A stretch of DNA of 26,858 nucleotides from UBA3478 sp046048095 (GTDB lineage: Bacteria; Bacteroidota; Bacteroidia; Flavobacteriales; Flavobacteriaceae), in contig JBJOGS010000057.1 in assembly GCA_046048095.1 (NCBI GenBank), positions 1 through 26,858 of the forward strand, in the 5' to 3' direction. Of the stretch, positions 1 to 6,438 are shown in pieces. Both the position numbers and the translations under genes were made by a program. Each line of letters begins with the position of its first letter. Within the stretch, counting starts at the first letter, position 1. The notes under the pieces are model-generated. The model was not told the DNA's origin. It saw only the letters and a list, made by a program, of their open reading frames with translations, and made no database searches.

Positions 1-468
1 CAAGTAGACGCACCCAACCCTTCGTTAGGCAATGCCCTAATCATGCTCAATTCAATCTCCTATAGTTTCTACCTTATTATCATTCGCACATTGATGCAGA
101 AATACAATCCCTTTACCATACTGAAGTGGATATTCACCTTTGCCATTGTGCTTAATACCCCTATAACCATGAATGAGTTCTTAGAAGTCGAATGGGCTAG
201 CATTCCGATTTGGGGATATGGAACGATAGCATTTGTCGTAATTGGTGTTACCTGCCTGACATTTTTATTGAATGCTTACGCAATGACCGAGCTAAAAGCA
301 TCTACGATCGGTGTCTTTTCATATGTGCAGCCGGTTATTGGCATATTCTTCGCGATTATTGTCGGTAAAGATGCCTTTACCCCAATTAAAATGGGTGCGT
401 CGTTATTAGTATTTACCGGGGTGTTCATGGCCACAAAAAAGAAGACTAAACCGAGAGAAGTTTCGTAG
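1..468 (+). CDS. EamA/DMT-superfamily permease, C-terminal part (5' truncated by window)
   Basis: The frame is open from the first base and stops with TAG at 466-468; the ATG at 43 is internal, so the true start lies left of the window. The visible 155 residues are strongly hydrophobic and fit about five transmembrane helices of the second EamA repeat. The end shows the usual pattern: a helix with a GVFSYVQPVIGIFFAI-type segment, then a last helix and a short basic tail (TKKKTKPRE). Family members are inner-membrane drug/metabolite transporters whose substrates cannot be told from sequence. The nitronate monooxygenase gene follows after 20 bases, so the two could share a transcript. The family call is confident; the substrate is unknown. 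Confidence 0.85.
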   Translation, partial: QVDAPNPSLGNALIMLNSISYSFYLIIIRTLMQKYNPFTILKWIFTFAIVLNTPITMNEFLEVEWASIPIWGYGTIAFVVIGVTCLTFLLNAYAMTELKASTIGVFSYVQPVIGIFFAIIVGKDAFTPIKMGASLLVFTGVFMATKKKTKPREVS

Positions 469-488
469 TTTTAAACATTCCCAAGGCT

Positions 489-1469
489 ATGAATACTATT
501 CCAGAAGCGCTCAACAGCGCAAAACTACCCATTATTGCCGCCCCGATGTTTTTAGTGTCTGGGCCTGAACTCGTAATTGAGTGTTGTAAAAATGGAGTGA
601 TTGGCACCTTTCCGGCGCTCAATGAACGAAGCAGTGAAGGATTTGAACGCTGGCTCGTCACGATTAAAAAGGCACTTGAAACTCATGAAAAAGAGACCGG
701 AGAGAAGCCTGCACCATTCGGAGTGAATCTCATCGTCCACCCCACCAATACCCGTTTACAACAGGATGTTGAACTCTGTGTAAAGCATAAAGTACCCCTG
801 GTGATCACTTCGCTTGGAGCGATTTCGCTTCTAGTAGAAGCTATTCACAGTTATGGGGGACTGGTCTTTCATGACATCGTTAAAAAGCGCCACGCTGAGA
901 AAGCCGCAGAAGCCGGAGTAGATGGACTCATTCTCGTTTCTGCCGGAGCAGGAGGACACGCCGGCACCCTGAATCCTATGGCGCTCATCAAGGATGTAAA
1001 AAAGGTATTTGATAAAACTATCGTAGTCGCAGGGGCAATCAGCACCGGAGAAGATGTGGCGGCCGTATTGCAAATGGGCGCTGATATGGCTTACATGGGT
1101 ACGCGCTTTATCACCACCACAGAGAGTCGGGCACAAGCCGAGTACAAAGACATGATTGTCGAAACTACTGCAGATAAGATTGTGCATACGGCAGCAGTTT
1201 CGGGCATCCCGGCGAACTTCATGCAAGCCAGCCTAGATGCCGCCGGAATCAAGCCAGAAGACTATAAAAAAGAAGCTAAACTAGACCCGGGTCTCGATAT
1301 GAATTCAGAAGCCAAGGCCTGGAAAACCATATGGTCAGCAGGCCATGGAGTTAGTGCCATAGACGATATTCCTAGCACCGCCACCTTAATCAAGCGGTTA
1401 AAATCTGAACTTCTCGCCGCACTCGAAGCGCAACAAAAACGACTCGAATGGTTAAAATCGATCTCCTAA
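489..1469 (+). CDS. Nitronate monooxygenase / 2-nitropropane dioxygenase family FMN enzyme
   Basis: A 326-residue TIM-barrel flavoprotein, the usual length for bacterial nitronate monooxygenases, which oxidise alkyl nitronates with FMN and O2 in the cytoplasm. The N-terminal PIIAAPMFLVSGPELV segment is the typical first strand. GAGGHAG (about residues 153-159) carries the His (H157) that serves as catalytic base in characterised members. GAISTGEDVAAVLQMGADM (from about 182) is the FMN phosphate-binding region, followed by GTRF. The ATG at 489 gives the canonical N-terminus. It lies 20 bases after the transporter and 52 bases before the cytochrome gene. Related FMN oxidoreductases (such as enoyl reductase FabK) share the fold, but the GGHAG motif and length favour the nitronate group. 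The physiological substrate is unknown. Confidence 0.88.
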   Translation: MNTIPEALNSAKLPIIAAPMFLVSGPELVIECCKNGVIGTFPALNERSSEGFERWLVTIKKALETHEKETGEKPAPFGVNLIVHPTNTRLQQDVELCVKHKVPLVITSLGAISLLVEAIHSYGGLVFHDIVKKRHAEKAAEAGVDGLILVSAGAGGHAGTLNPMALIKDVKKVFDKTIVVAGAISTGEDVAAVLQMGADMAYMGTRFITTTESRAQAEYKDMIVETTADKIVHTAAVSGIPANFMQASLDAAGIKPEDYKKEAKLDPGLDMNSEAKAWKTIWSAGHGVSAIDDIPSTATLIKRLKSELLAALEAQQKRLEWLKSIS

Positions 1470-1470
1470 C

Positions 1471-1501
1471 TTGCGGCTCATTTTAGGGTAGCGTACCTTT
1501 A
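1471..1501 (+). promoter_or_regulatory. Candidate Bacteroidota promoter for the cytochrome c gene
   Basis: TTG at 1471-1473, a 20-base spacer, then TACCTTTA at 1494-1501, which matches the phylum's TTG-N17-23-TAnnTTTG pattern except for the last base. A transcript would start near 1508, about 14 bases before the ATG at 1522. The element lies in the 52-base gap after the nitronate monooxygenase stop. Inferred by motif only. Confidence 0.45.
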
Positions 1502-1521
1502 AAACTTAAACATTTCACCTC

Positions 1522-1998
1522 ATGAAAAAGACCCTGATTTTCGCTCTTACCCTTGTGATGCTAAGCTGCGGAGAAAACCCAAAGAAAGAAGAAAGCAAAG
1601 GCTTTGAAATGTCTCGCACGAAATCGCAAGCAGCTACCAAAGAAAAAGCTGAGGTGCCTGTAGACCTCTCTAATAAAGGGATTGGACCTATCAGCAATTA
1701 CAGTTTTACAGATGAAATTAATGCCGAATTAGCAGATCAAGGCAAAAGCTTATACAATGCGAAATGCACTGCGTGTCACATGGCAGACCAGCGCATGATA
1801 GGCCCAGCACTGAGTGGCGTTTATGATAGAAGAAGTCCTGAATGGGTGCTGAATCTTTTATTAAATACCGATGAGATGCTCAAAAAAGATCCGATCAGTA
1901 TCGCCCTTCTGAAAGAGCATAACAATGCGATAATGAACAATCAAAATCTTTCTGAACAAGAGGCCAAAGCAGTCGCAGAATACTTAAGAACGTTATAA
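1522..1998 (+). CDS. Lipoprotein mono-haem cytochrome c
   Basis: A 158-residue exported cytochrome. The N-terminus is a lipoprotein signal peptide (MKKTLIFALTLVMLSC) with the lipidated Cys at residue 16. A polar, lysine/glutamate-rich linker of about 45 residues follows, then a class I cytochrome c domain. The haem motif is CTACH (C82, C85, H86), followed by MIGPAL, the usual segment after the haem site. M138 near the end is a likely sixth ligand. The C-terminal helix (QEAKAVAEYLRTL) is typical of small c-type cytochromes. It probably carries electrons in the periplasm or on a membrane surface, tethered by lipid; its partner oxidase is not in the window. gpsA starts 9 bases after the stop, so the two may be cotranscribed, though no functional link is obvious. 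Confidence 0.9.
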   Translation: MKKTLIFALTLVMLSCGENPKKEESKGFEMSRTKSQAATKEKAEVPVDLSNKGIGPISNYSFTDEINAELADQGKSLYNAKCTACHMADQRMIGPALSGVYDRRSPEWVLNLLLNTDEMLKKDPISIALLKEHNNAIMNNQNLSEQEAKAVAEYLRTL

Positions 1999-2007
1999 AT
2001 CACGACA

Positions 2008-3009
2008 ATGCCCAAAAAGCCCATTTTTGGCGTCATTGGCGGCGGAAGTTTTGGCACAGCATTGGCCAAAATACTGAACGATAATGGTTATCACTTGCAG
2101 TGGTATGTCCATGAACAAGCGGCTGCCGAAGCGATTAACCGATTCGGTAAAAACCCCGACTACCTTAAAGAAGTTCAATTCAACACTGCTTTAATCAAAG
2201 CGTCATCCTCGTTAAAAGACACGCTGCTAGGGGTAGATATCGTCTTACTTGTAGTGCCATCAGCCTATGTGCACCGGCTATTTAAAGATCGACCGCTTCT
2301 GCTTAAAGATCGCGTGGTCTTTTCGGCAATTAAAGGAATTGTACCAGAGACTGGGCAGGTGATTCAAGACTATTTGTTGTCTCATTGCCAGGTTTTGCCC
2401 GAAACTTTTGGTGTAATTGCCGGACCAGCCCATGCTGAAGAAATAGCGCTTGAACGCATGTCGTACCTCACCGTAGCCTCAAGTGGCGCGCCTTGGGCGC
2501 TTATTCTTAAGCAAGCGCTTAGCAATCACTATGTCCGAGTCAACTTATCCAATGATACCGTAGGTACCGAATATGCAGCTGTTCTAAAAAATGTATACGC
2601 CATAGCTGCAGGTATTGCTGATGGACTAGATTTCGGAGATAATTTTCAAAGCGTGCTTATTTCAAATGCTATTCGAGAGATGAAACGCTTCATTACGCGA
2701 AAGCAAAAACTCAAAAGAAACATTAATCAATCGGCCTATTTAGGCGATCTTTTAGTGACGGCCTACTCAAGACACAGTCGAAATCGACAATTCGGGCTGT
2801 ATCTCGCGCAGCAAATGAGTGAAAATCAGATTAAATCGTCTATGGCTATGGTGGCTGAAGGAGCGTATGCAGTGAGACCTTTGCTCGCTATGGCACGTGC
2901 TGAAAAAAAGCCCTTAAAGACTCCAATTTTAGACGCAGTATACGCCGTATTGGCTGAGCAAAAAGACGCCAGAACCGTCTTTGAAACACTCAAACTCCAA
3001 TTGACCTAA
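2008..3009 (+). CDS. gpsA: NAD(P)H-dependent glycerol-3-phosphate dehydrogenase
   Basis: Reduces dihydroxyacetone phosphate to sn-glycerol 3-phosphate, the backbone for phospholipids, in the cytoplasm. The 333 residues match the family length. The Rossmann fold starts with FGVIGGGSFGTALA (glycine motif at 11-16). IKG at about 108-110 and IAGPAHAEE at about 137-145 follow the standard order. EYAAVLKNVYAIAAGIADGL holds the catalytic Lys (K194), and GDNFQSVLISNAIREM is the substrate-binding stretch. The product feeds membrane lipid synthesis, as do acpP and fabF far downstream. The stop codon overlaps the stop of the convergent gene at 3006-3362 by a few bases, so there is no room for a separate terminator. 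Confidence 0.95.
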   Translation: MPKKPIFGVIGGGSFGTALAKILNDNGYHLQWYVHEQAAAEAINRFGKNPDYLKEVQFNTALIKASSSLKDTLLGVDIVLLVVPSAYVHRLFKDRPLLLKDRVVFSAIKGIVPETGQVIQDYLLSHCQVLPETFGVIAGPAHAEEIALERMSYLTVASSGAPWALILKQALSNHYVRVNLSNDTVGTEYAAVLKNVYAIAAGIADGLDFGDNFQSVLISNAIREMKRFITRKQKLKRNINQSAYLGDLLVTAYSRHSRNRQFGLYLAQQMSENQIKSSMAMVAEGAYAVRPLLAMARAEKKPLKTPILDAVYAVLAEQKDARTVFETLKLQLT

Positions 3010-3362
3010 TCGAGGTAATCTTTCTCTAGAAAATACTGCACTAAGGCTTCTTTCATAAGTCGCGACTGTTCTCCGGCCTTTAAAAAGGGAAGCTGATCAA
3101 TGACATCGTAATGGGGCCATCCGTCGTCGTCAAAATGCGAAAATGAATAATATCCGTATGGTTCTAGCAATCGGCAAATGGCAATGTGGATGACGTTGAT
3201 CTTTTCGTCTTTACTAAACTTTCGATGCAACTGCCCTAGCTCTTGAATCCCAACAATAAAGAGAATCTGGTCTACCTCGAGTTCTTCGCCATCAGAAAAC
3301 TGTTCAGTCAGCTTCTTGACTAGTGTCTCATAACGGTCTTTAAGCGTGTTCAGATCACTCAT
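3006..3362 (-). CDS. Unknown 118-residue acidic soluble protein
   Basis: I do not recognise a named domain. The protein is small, acidic, has no signal peptide or membrane segment, and looks mostly helical. It opens with a heptad-like helix (LKDRYETLVKKLTEQF), then a hydrophobic segment (ILFIVGIQELGQL), then a tryptophan/histidine-containing region (YGYYSFSHFDDDGWPHYDVIDQLPFL), and a C-terminal amphipathic helix. Normal codon use and a well-placed ATG at 3362 support a real gene. It is monocistronic: gpsA is convergent with a 4-base overlap, and the upstream side is the 198-base gap holding the candidate small RNA. It resembles in style the short conserved proteins of unknown function common in Flavobacteriia, but I cannot name a family. 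Confidence 0.78.
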   Translation of the reverse strand: MSDLNTLKDRYETLVKKLTEQFSDGEELEVDQILFIVGIQELGQLHRKFSKDEKINVIHIAICRLLEPYGYYSFSHFDDDGWPHYDVIDQLPFLKAGEQSRLMKEALVQYFLEKDYLD

Positions 3363-3365
3363 CGT

Positions 3366-3394
3366 GCTAAATTAGTGACATATAATATGCGCAA
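3366..3394 (-). promoter_or_regulatory. Candidate promoter for the 118-residue gene
   Basis: Read on the minus strand: TTG at 3394-3392, an 18-base spacer, then TAATTTAG at 3373-3366, seven of eight matches to TAnnTTTG. Transcription would begin within a few bases of the ATG at 3362, implying a very short or leaderless mRNA. Motif evidence only. Confidence 0.3.
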
Positions 3395-3430
3395 TACAGT
3401 ATTTTCTGTTTTTTGTTCGCCCTGTTTCCC

Positions 3431-3460
3431 TTGTGCGTTGATATTGAAATTCTACTTTAG
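3431..3460 (+). promoter_or_regulatory. Candidate promoter of the small RNA at about 3467-3562
   Basis: TTG at 3431-3433, 19 bases, then TACTTTAG at 3453-3460 (seven of eight to TAnnTTTG). An exact TAnnTTTG box (TAGTTTTG) also lies at 3475-3482 but has no TTG at a good distance. Either could drive transcription toward the terminator at 3533-3562; no + strand protein gene lies in between. Confidence 0.4.
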
Positions 3461-3466
3461 CTCGTG

Positions 3467-3562
3467 TGTTAGATTAGTTTTGTTTGATTTCTAACCGTTC
3501 GCCCGAACGGTTCCAAACAAACCCATCGAGAGCCCTCTTCACATCGTGGAGAGGGTTTTTTT
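3467..3562 (+). ncRNA. Candidate small RNA with composite hairpin and intrinsic terminator
   Basis: The gap 3363-3560 has no plausible + strand protein gene, yet its + strand holds promoter-like boxes, a structured middle and a classic terminator. The middle has an outer stem (3479-3486 with 3514-3521, 8 bp) and an inner perfect stem (3493-3500 with 3505-3512, loop GCCC). The terminator hairpin follows after 11 bases. The predicted RNA is about 95 nt if the 3453 box is used, or about 75 nt from the 3475 box; in the latter case the outer stem's left arm is lost. I do not see the conserved loop of SRP RNA. A 6S-like RNA cannot be excluded, but I could not match it. The 5' end is inferred. Confidence 0.45.
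3533..3562 (+). terminator. Strong rho-independent terminator
   Basis: CCCTCTTCAC (3533-3542), loop ATC, GTGGAGAGGG (3546-3555): a 10-bp stem with one G-T pair, followed by seven T (3556-3562). The T-run is on the + strand, so it terminates + transcription. The nearest + strand protein gene upstream is gpsA, 523 bases away. The T-run abuts the stop codon of the minus-strand phosphatase, where the hairpin may also protect that mRNA's 3' end. Confidence 0.85.
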
Positions 3563-4292
3563 ATGGCGCTAGATTTCTACCAGGCTCTCCGGGATAAAGC
3601 AGCTCTACGCGGTCACTCTGCCAAAACTGTTTAGTGTCGACATCTAAAATACTCACCGCTCCTTTGAAGGCTGCACCCGTGTCTATATTCCACACATTGG
3701 CCGCCCTTCTTGGAGTCACTAGCTCAGTCTTAGAAACCGGAGTGTGACCGATAAAGAGTTCTTTATAATTCATCAATCGAGGAGGCAGAGGTAAACTGCC
3801 CGATGATTCAACAACTTGAGCCAGTTCCCAAAGCGTTCTATCCCAGTAAAACGTTTTCGAGAAATACTCATGTGTTACCCCTCTCAAGTTGGTGTACCCC
3901 GCATGAAGAAATAGACGGTTATTAGAGGTGTCGAGGTAATAGTCTTCAAGGCTATCCAAAAATGCAATGTGTTGATCTACCAATGACTTGGGCTGGCCGT
4001 CATAACTGTCTTTTGTTTGCTGGCCACCATGAAGCAGCCAGTTAACAGGAGCCTCAGCCTTGGTGAGGTAATTCAAACATAGATCGTCGTGATTGCCTCT
4101 TAAGAAGGTGCATTGTTGGTTGCTCTGTAAGGTGATCAAAAAATTGACGGTTTCTGCTGCCTCGCTCCATGCATCCACGTAATCGCCTAGAAAAATTAAG
4201 TGATCTCCAGGTTGAATACGCGCCCGATCTAAGGCTTGCTCTAGGCCTCGCTTACCTGAGTGGATGTCTCCAATTACCAGGGTTCTTCCCAA
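3561..4292 (-). CDS. PPP-family serine/threonine-type metallophosphatase
   Basis: A cytoplasmic calcineurin-like phosphoesterase of the PPP type with two metals. Motifs in order: GDIHSG (about 8-13), GDYVDAWSE (36-44), GNHDD (66-70), then LHAGYT and FIGHTPVS, all expected metal or phosphate ligands. The frame stays open to 4478, but that part overlaps the divergent kinase gene. The conserved domain begins at LGRTLVIGDIH, so I place the start at TTG 4292, giving 243 residues; TTG at 4310 is the alternative. No ATG is available between these and 4400, which lies inside the kinase gene. Family members dephosphorylate proteins or small molecules such as diadenosine tetraphosphate, and the substrate here is unknown. 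The family is sure; the start is moderately uncertain. Confidence 0.88.
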   Translation of the reverse strand: MGRTLVIGDIHSGKRGLEQALDRARIQPGDHLIFLGDYVDAWSEAAETVNFLITLQSNQQCTFLRGNHDDLCLNYLTKAEAPVNWLLHGGQQTKDSYDGQPKSLVDQHIAFLDSLEDYYLDTSNNRLFLHAGYTNLRGVTHEYFSKTFYWDRTLWELAQVVESSGSLPLPPRLMNYKELFIGHTPVSKTELVTPRRAANVWNIDTGAAFKGAVSILDVDTKQFWQSDRVELLYPGEPGRNLAP

Positions 4293-4307
4293 AACGAATC
4301 TTTTGAG

Positions 4308-4315
4308 CAAAAGTA
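4308..4315 (-). promoter_or_regulatory. -7 promoter element for the metallophosphatase
   Basis: TACTTTTG on the minus strand, an exact TAnnTTTG match. It would start transcription near 4301, about 10 bases before the TTG codon at 4292. This supports a start downstream of 4310 rather than the longer frame reaching into the kinase gene. A clear -33 TTG was not found. Confidence 0.5.
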
Positions 4316-4331
4316 GTACTTTGGAGGCCTT

Positions 4332-5291
4332 ATGTCTAGGCCTATGTCCAAGGTTATTTGTATCGGTGAACTCTTGATTGACTTCGTTGCTGAACACCAT
4401 TCTGGAAGTATTCAAGAGGCGGCACAATTCAGTAAGAAAGCCGGCGGAGCGCCAGCAAATGTTGCCTGTGCTGTGCAACGGTTGGGCCAGAAAGCCTTGT
4501 TTGCAGGAGCAGTGGGGAAGGATCCTTTTGGCGATTTTCTAGTACGTACCATTGGTTCAGAGGGGGTGGATCTCTCTTTTGTTCAGCGCCTAGAAGCGTT
4601 CACTACTTTAGCCTTTGTAGCCCTTTCTGAAGATGGCGAACGTGATTTCTATTTTTCTCGCGGCGCAGATGCCGGTTTAATTCGAGACCCCCGACTCATC
4701 GAATCTATTGACCCTCAAGATATTGTACACTTTGGATCAGCGACTGCCTTTTTAGAAGGGGACCTCAACGAAACCTACCAACAGTACTTGAGCGAAGCCA
4801 AAAAACGAGGATGCCTCATCAGCTTTGATCCTAATTTTAGAATCGACCTTTGGAGGTCAAACAAAGCTGAATTCGTTGCGCAGTGCTTATCGTTTATCGC
4901 TTCTGCAGACCTCTGTAAGTTTAGTGAAGAGGAGGCCTTTTTAATCTCAAACCAAACCTCATTTGACCAGGCTGCAGCATTCTTCCACCGACAAGGCGCA
5001 CGATTGGTTTGTATTACCCTGGGGCAAAGAGGCACATTTATAAGTCTCAAAGGCGAAAAAGCGCTAGTGCCCAGTGTGAGTGCGAATGCTATTGACACCA
5101 CCGCGGCAGGAGACGCCTTTGTAGGCGCCCTACTCAGCCAACTATCTCAACACGAAGATCGATCAGTCCTATTCGAACAACTTGATCGGCTTATCCCATT
5201 GATCGCTTATGCCAATAGAGCAGGAGCATTTACCACACAATCTTATGGTGCCATGCAGTCACTGCCTTACGCTAAAGATTTGATTTCTTAA
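4332..5291 (+). CDS. PfkB-family carbohydrate kinase (fructokinase-like)
   Basis: A ribokinase-fold sugar kinase of 319 residues. Near the N-terminus is the sugar-binding signature KAGGAPANVACAVQRLG (about 36-52), then GAVGKDPFGDFL. The C-terminal ATP/catalytic motif DTTAAGDAFVG starts at about residue 255, with the catalytic base D261; the anion hole has Ala where many members have Gly, a variant also seen in ribokinases. KAGGAPANVA with the GKDPFGDFL segment is typical of fructokinases, so ATP-dependent fructose phosphorylation is the best guess; 2-keto-3-deoxygluconate kinase is an alternative. A second ATG at 4344 is possible, since conserved sequence begins at KVICIGE. GGAGG at 4323-4327 may serve as ribosome binding site for 4332. 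No sugar transporter is adjacent. Confidence 0.9.
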   Translation: MSRPMSKVICIGELLIDFVAEHHSGSIQEAAQFSKKAGGAPANVACAVQRLGQKALFAGAVGKDPFGDFLVRTIGSEGVDLSFVQRLEAFTTLAFVALSEDGERDFYFSRGADAGLIRDPRLIESIDPQDIVHFGSATAFLEGDLNETYQQYLSEAKKRGCLISFDPNFRIDLWRSNKAEFVAQCLSFIASADLCKFSEEEAFLISNQTSFDQAAAFFHRQGARLVCITLGQRGTFISLKGEKALVPSVSANAIDTTAAGDAFVGALLSQLSQHEDRSVLFEQLDRLIPLIAYANRAGAFTTQSYGAMQSLPYAKDLIS

Positions 5292-5302
5292 ATCCTTAAG
5301 GA

Positions 5303-6436
5303 TTAGTTGTAGTGCACCTTACGCAGAATTCTTAGTGCCTGTTTCAACGCACGGTAGGTCGAAGGATCTACAGGCTTGAGCAATTCTTTGGCCATTTCCA
5401 TTTTGTCTTTGGCCCCTTCAAACCCATTGAGGTAACAAATGAGATAGGTGTCTGGAAGTTGTTTAAGATCACTTCGCTGTCGCGCCGTTAGGGTGATGTT
5501 TTGCTTTAGAAGCTGTAGTAGCGTATTATTTGTGTTGTAAACATGAAAAAGATCTTTGGTCTCGTAACGCGGAGGCTCAAAAACCAAATCTGACTGCATC
5601 GCGTAAGTGCCACTTTCACTAAAACGTATTACGAGCTGTTCTAGCGGATAGTATTTTTTGGTTCCCAAGCCCAAGTAGACATATTCTAAAAGGCTAAACG
5701 AATCCTCAGTCACCTGAATTTCAACCTCATCAAGTGCCGAGAAAAACAATCGAACTTGTTCATTGATGAGCTCAATATCTACGCGTGAAAAGTATTCTTT
5801 TCCTTTAATCTTTTTTATCTGACCCGCCCAACAAACTACAAATTGCTCTTTAAAGACCTTGTAAAAACTCGGCAAGTCAGGATGTCTGTTTTTTATGAAG
5901 TCCACCACTCCATCCAGTGTGAGCTGTATATTGTTCTCAGACTGCTTTTCTAAATCAGCAACCACATTTGAATTGATATCTATGAGGTCTGACTTGAAGT
6001 GCTTTGGCATACTGATGCTGCCGTCACGATAGAAAACCGATCCGCCATAGTACTTCCAGATATTCTTTCTAAGTGCACAAAGCTTTCCTAAAGAACGAAT
6101 AGTGACGAGTCCAACAACCTTGTTCTCAGGTAAATGCGGAAAAGGAATGTTCTCGTATGAAACTATAGGCGGATTCTCGAGATAGGCATTGACCAAATTC
6201 TGAATCTTACTGTCGTCGAAAAAATCTACGCCCACAATGGCATTATCTCGATCTTCTACCCCAATGACAATGAATGAATTGTTCTTCGGATTGCTATTGG
6301 CTAGGGCACACACATGCTTTAAGAATTTGGCCTTGCCCTCTTTTTCAGAAATAGAAATAAAACGCTTTTTGTCATAGAAACTATTCTCGTCGTTATGAGC
6401 GAGTAGATTCTTGATTAATAAACGCTTGTTAATCAT
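5303..6436 (-). CDS. AlbA_2 (Schlafen AAA_4-type) domain protein
   Basis: A 377-residue protein with an N-terminal AlbA_2 putative nucleic-acid-binding domain. ENSFYDKK (about 17-24), FLKHVCALANS (38-48) and SFIVIGVEDRDNAIVGVDF (54-72) match the family's EFK...A.AN...G.lviGv.D pattern. The C-terminal two thirds (roughly 150-377) are unrecognised and lack a clear ATPase motif. The ATG at 6436 begins 2 bases after the aldo/keto reductase stop, implying translational coupling; an in-frame TTG at 6484 would overlap that gene and is unlikely. AlbA_2 proteins are often loosely called transcriptional regulators or ATP-binding proteins, without firm functional data. Probably a single-copy housekeeping-type protein in this lineage; its function is unknown. 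Confidence 0.82.
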   Translation of the reverse strand: MINKRLLIKNLLAHNDENSFYDKKRFISISEKEGKAKFLKHVCALANSNPKNNSFIVIGVEDRDNAIVGVDFFDDSKIQNLVNAYLENPPIVSYENIPFPHLPENKVVGLVTIRSLGKLCALRKNIWKYYGGSVFYRDGSISMPKHFKSDLIDINSNVVADLEKQSENNIQLTLDGVVDFIKNRHPDLPSFYKVFKEQFVVCWAGQIKKIKGKEYFSRVDIELINEQVRLFFSALDEVEIQVTEDSFSLLEYVYLGLGTKKYYPLEQLVIRFSESGTYAMQSDLVFEPPRYETKDLFHVYNTNNTLLQLLKQNITLTARQRSDLKQLPDTYLICYLNGFEGAKDKMEMAKELLKPVDPSTYRALKQALRILRKVHYN

Positions 6437-6438
6437 GT

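Noticed and set aside
831..1226. 131-codon frame antisense to the nitronate monooxygenase gene
   Set aside because: It is fully inside a well-conserved gene, has no recognisable domain and has an atypical Cys/His/Arg composition.
4293..4478. N-terminal extension of the metallophosphatase frame
   Set aside because: It overlaps the conserved start of the divergent PfkB gene and has no similarity to phosphatases; a promoter-like box lies downstream of it.
5291..5304. 14-bp perfect palindrome at the PfkB/AlbA_2 convergent ends
   Set aside because: As a hairpin it has only five pairs around a 4-base loop and no T-run. Both stop codons lie at its edges, so it is weak as a terminator.
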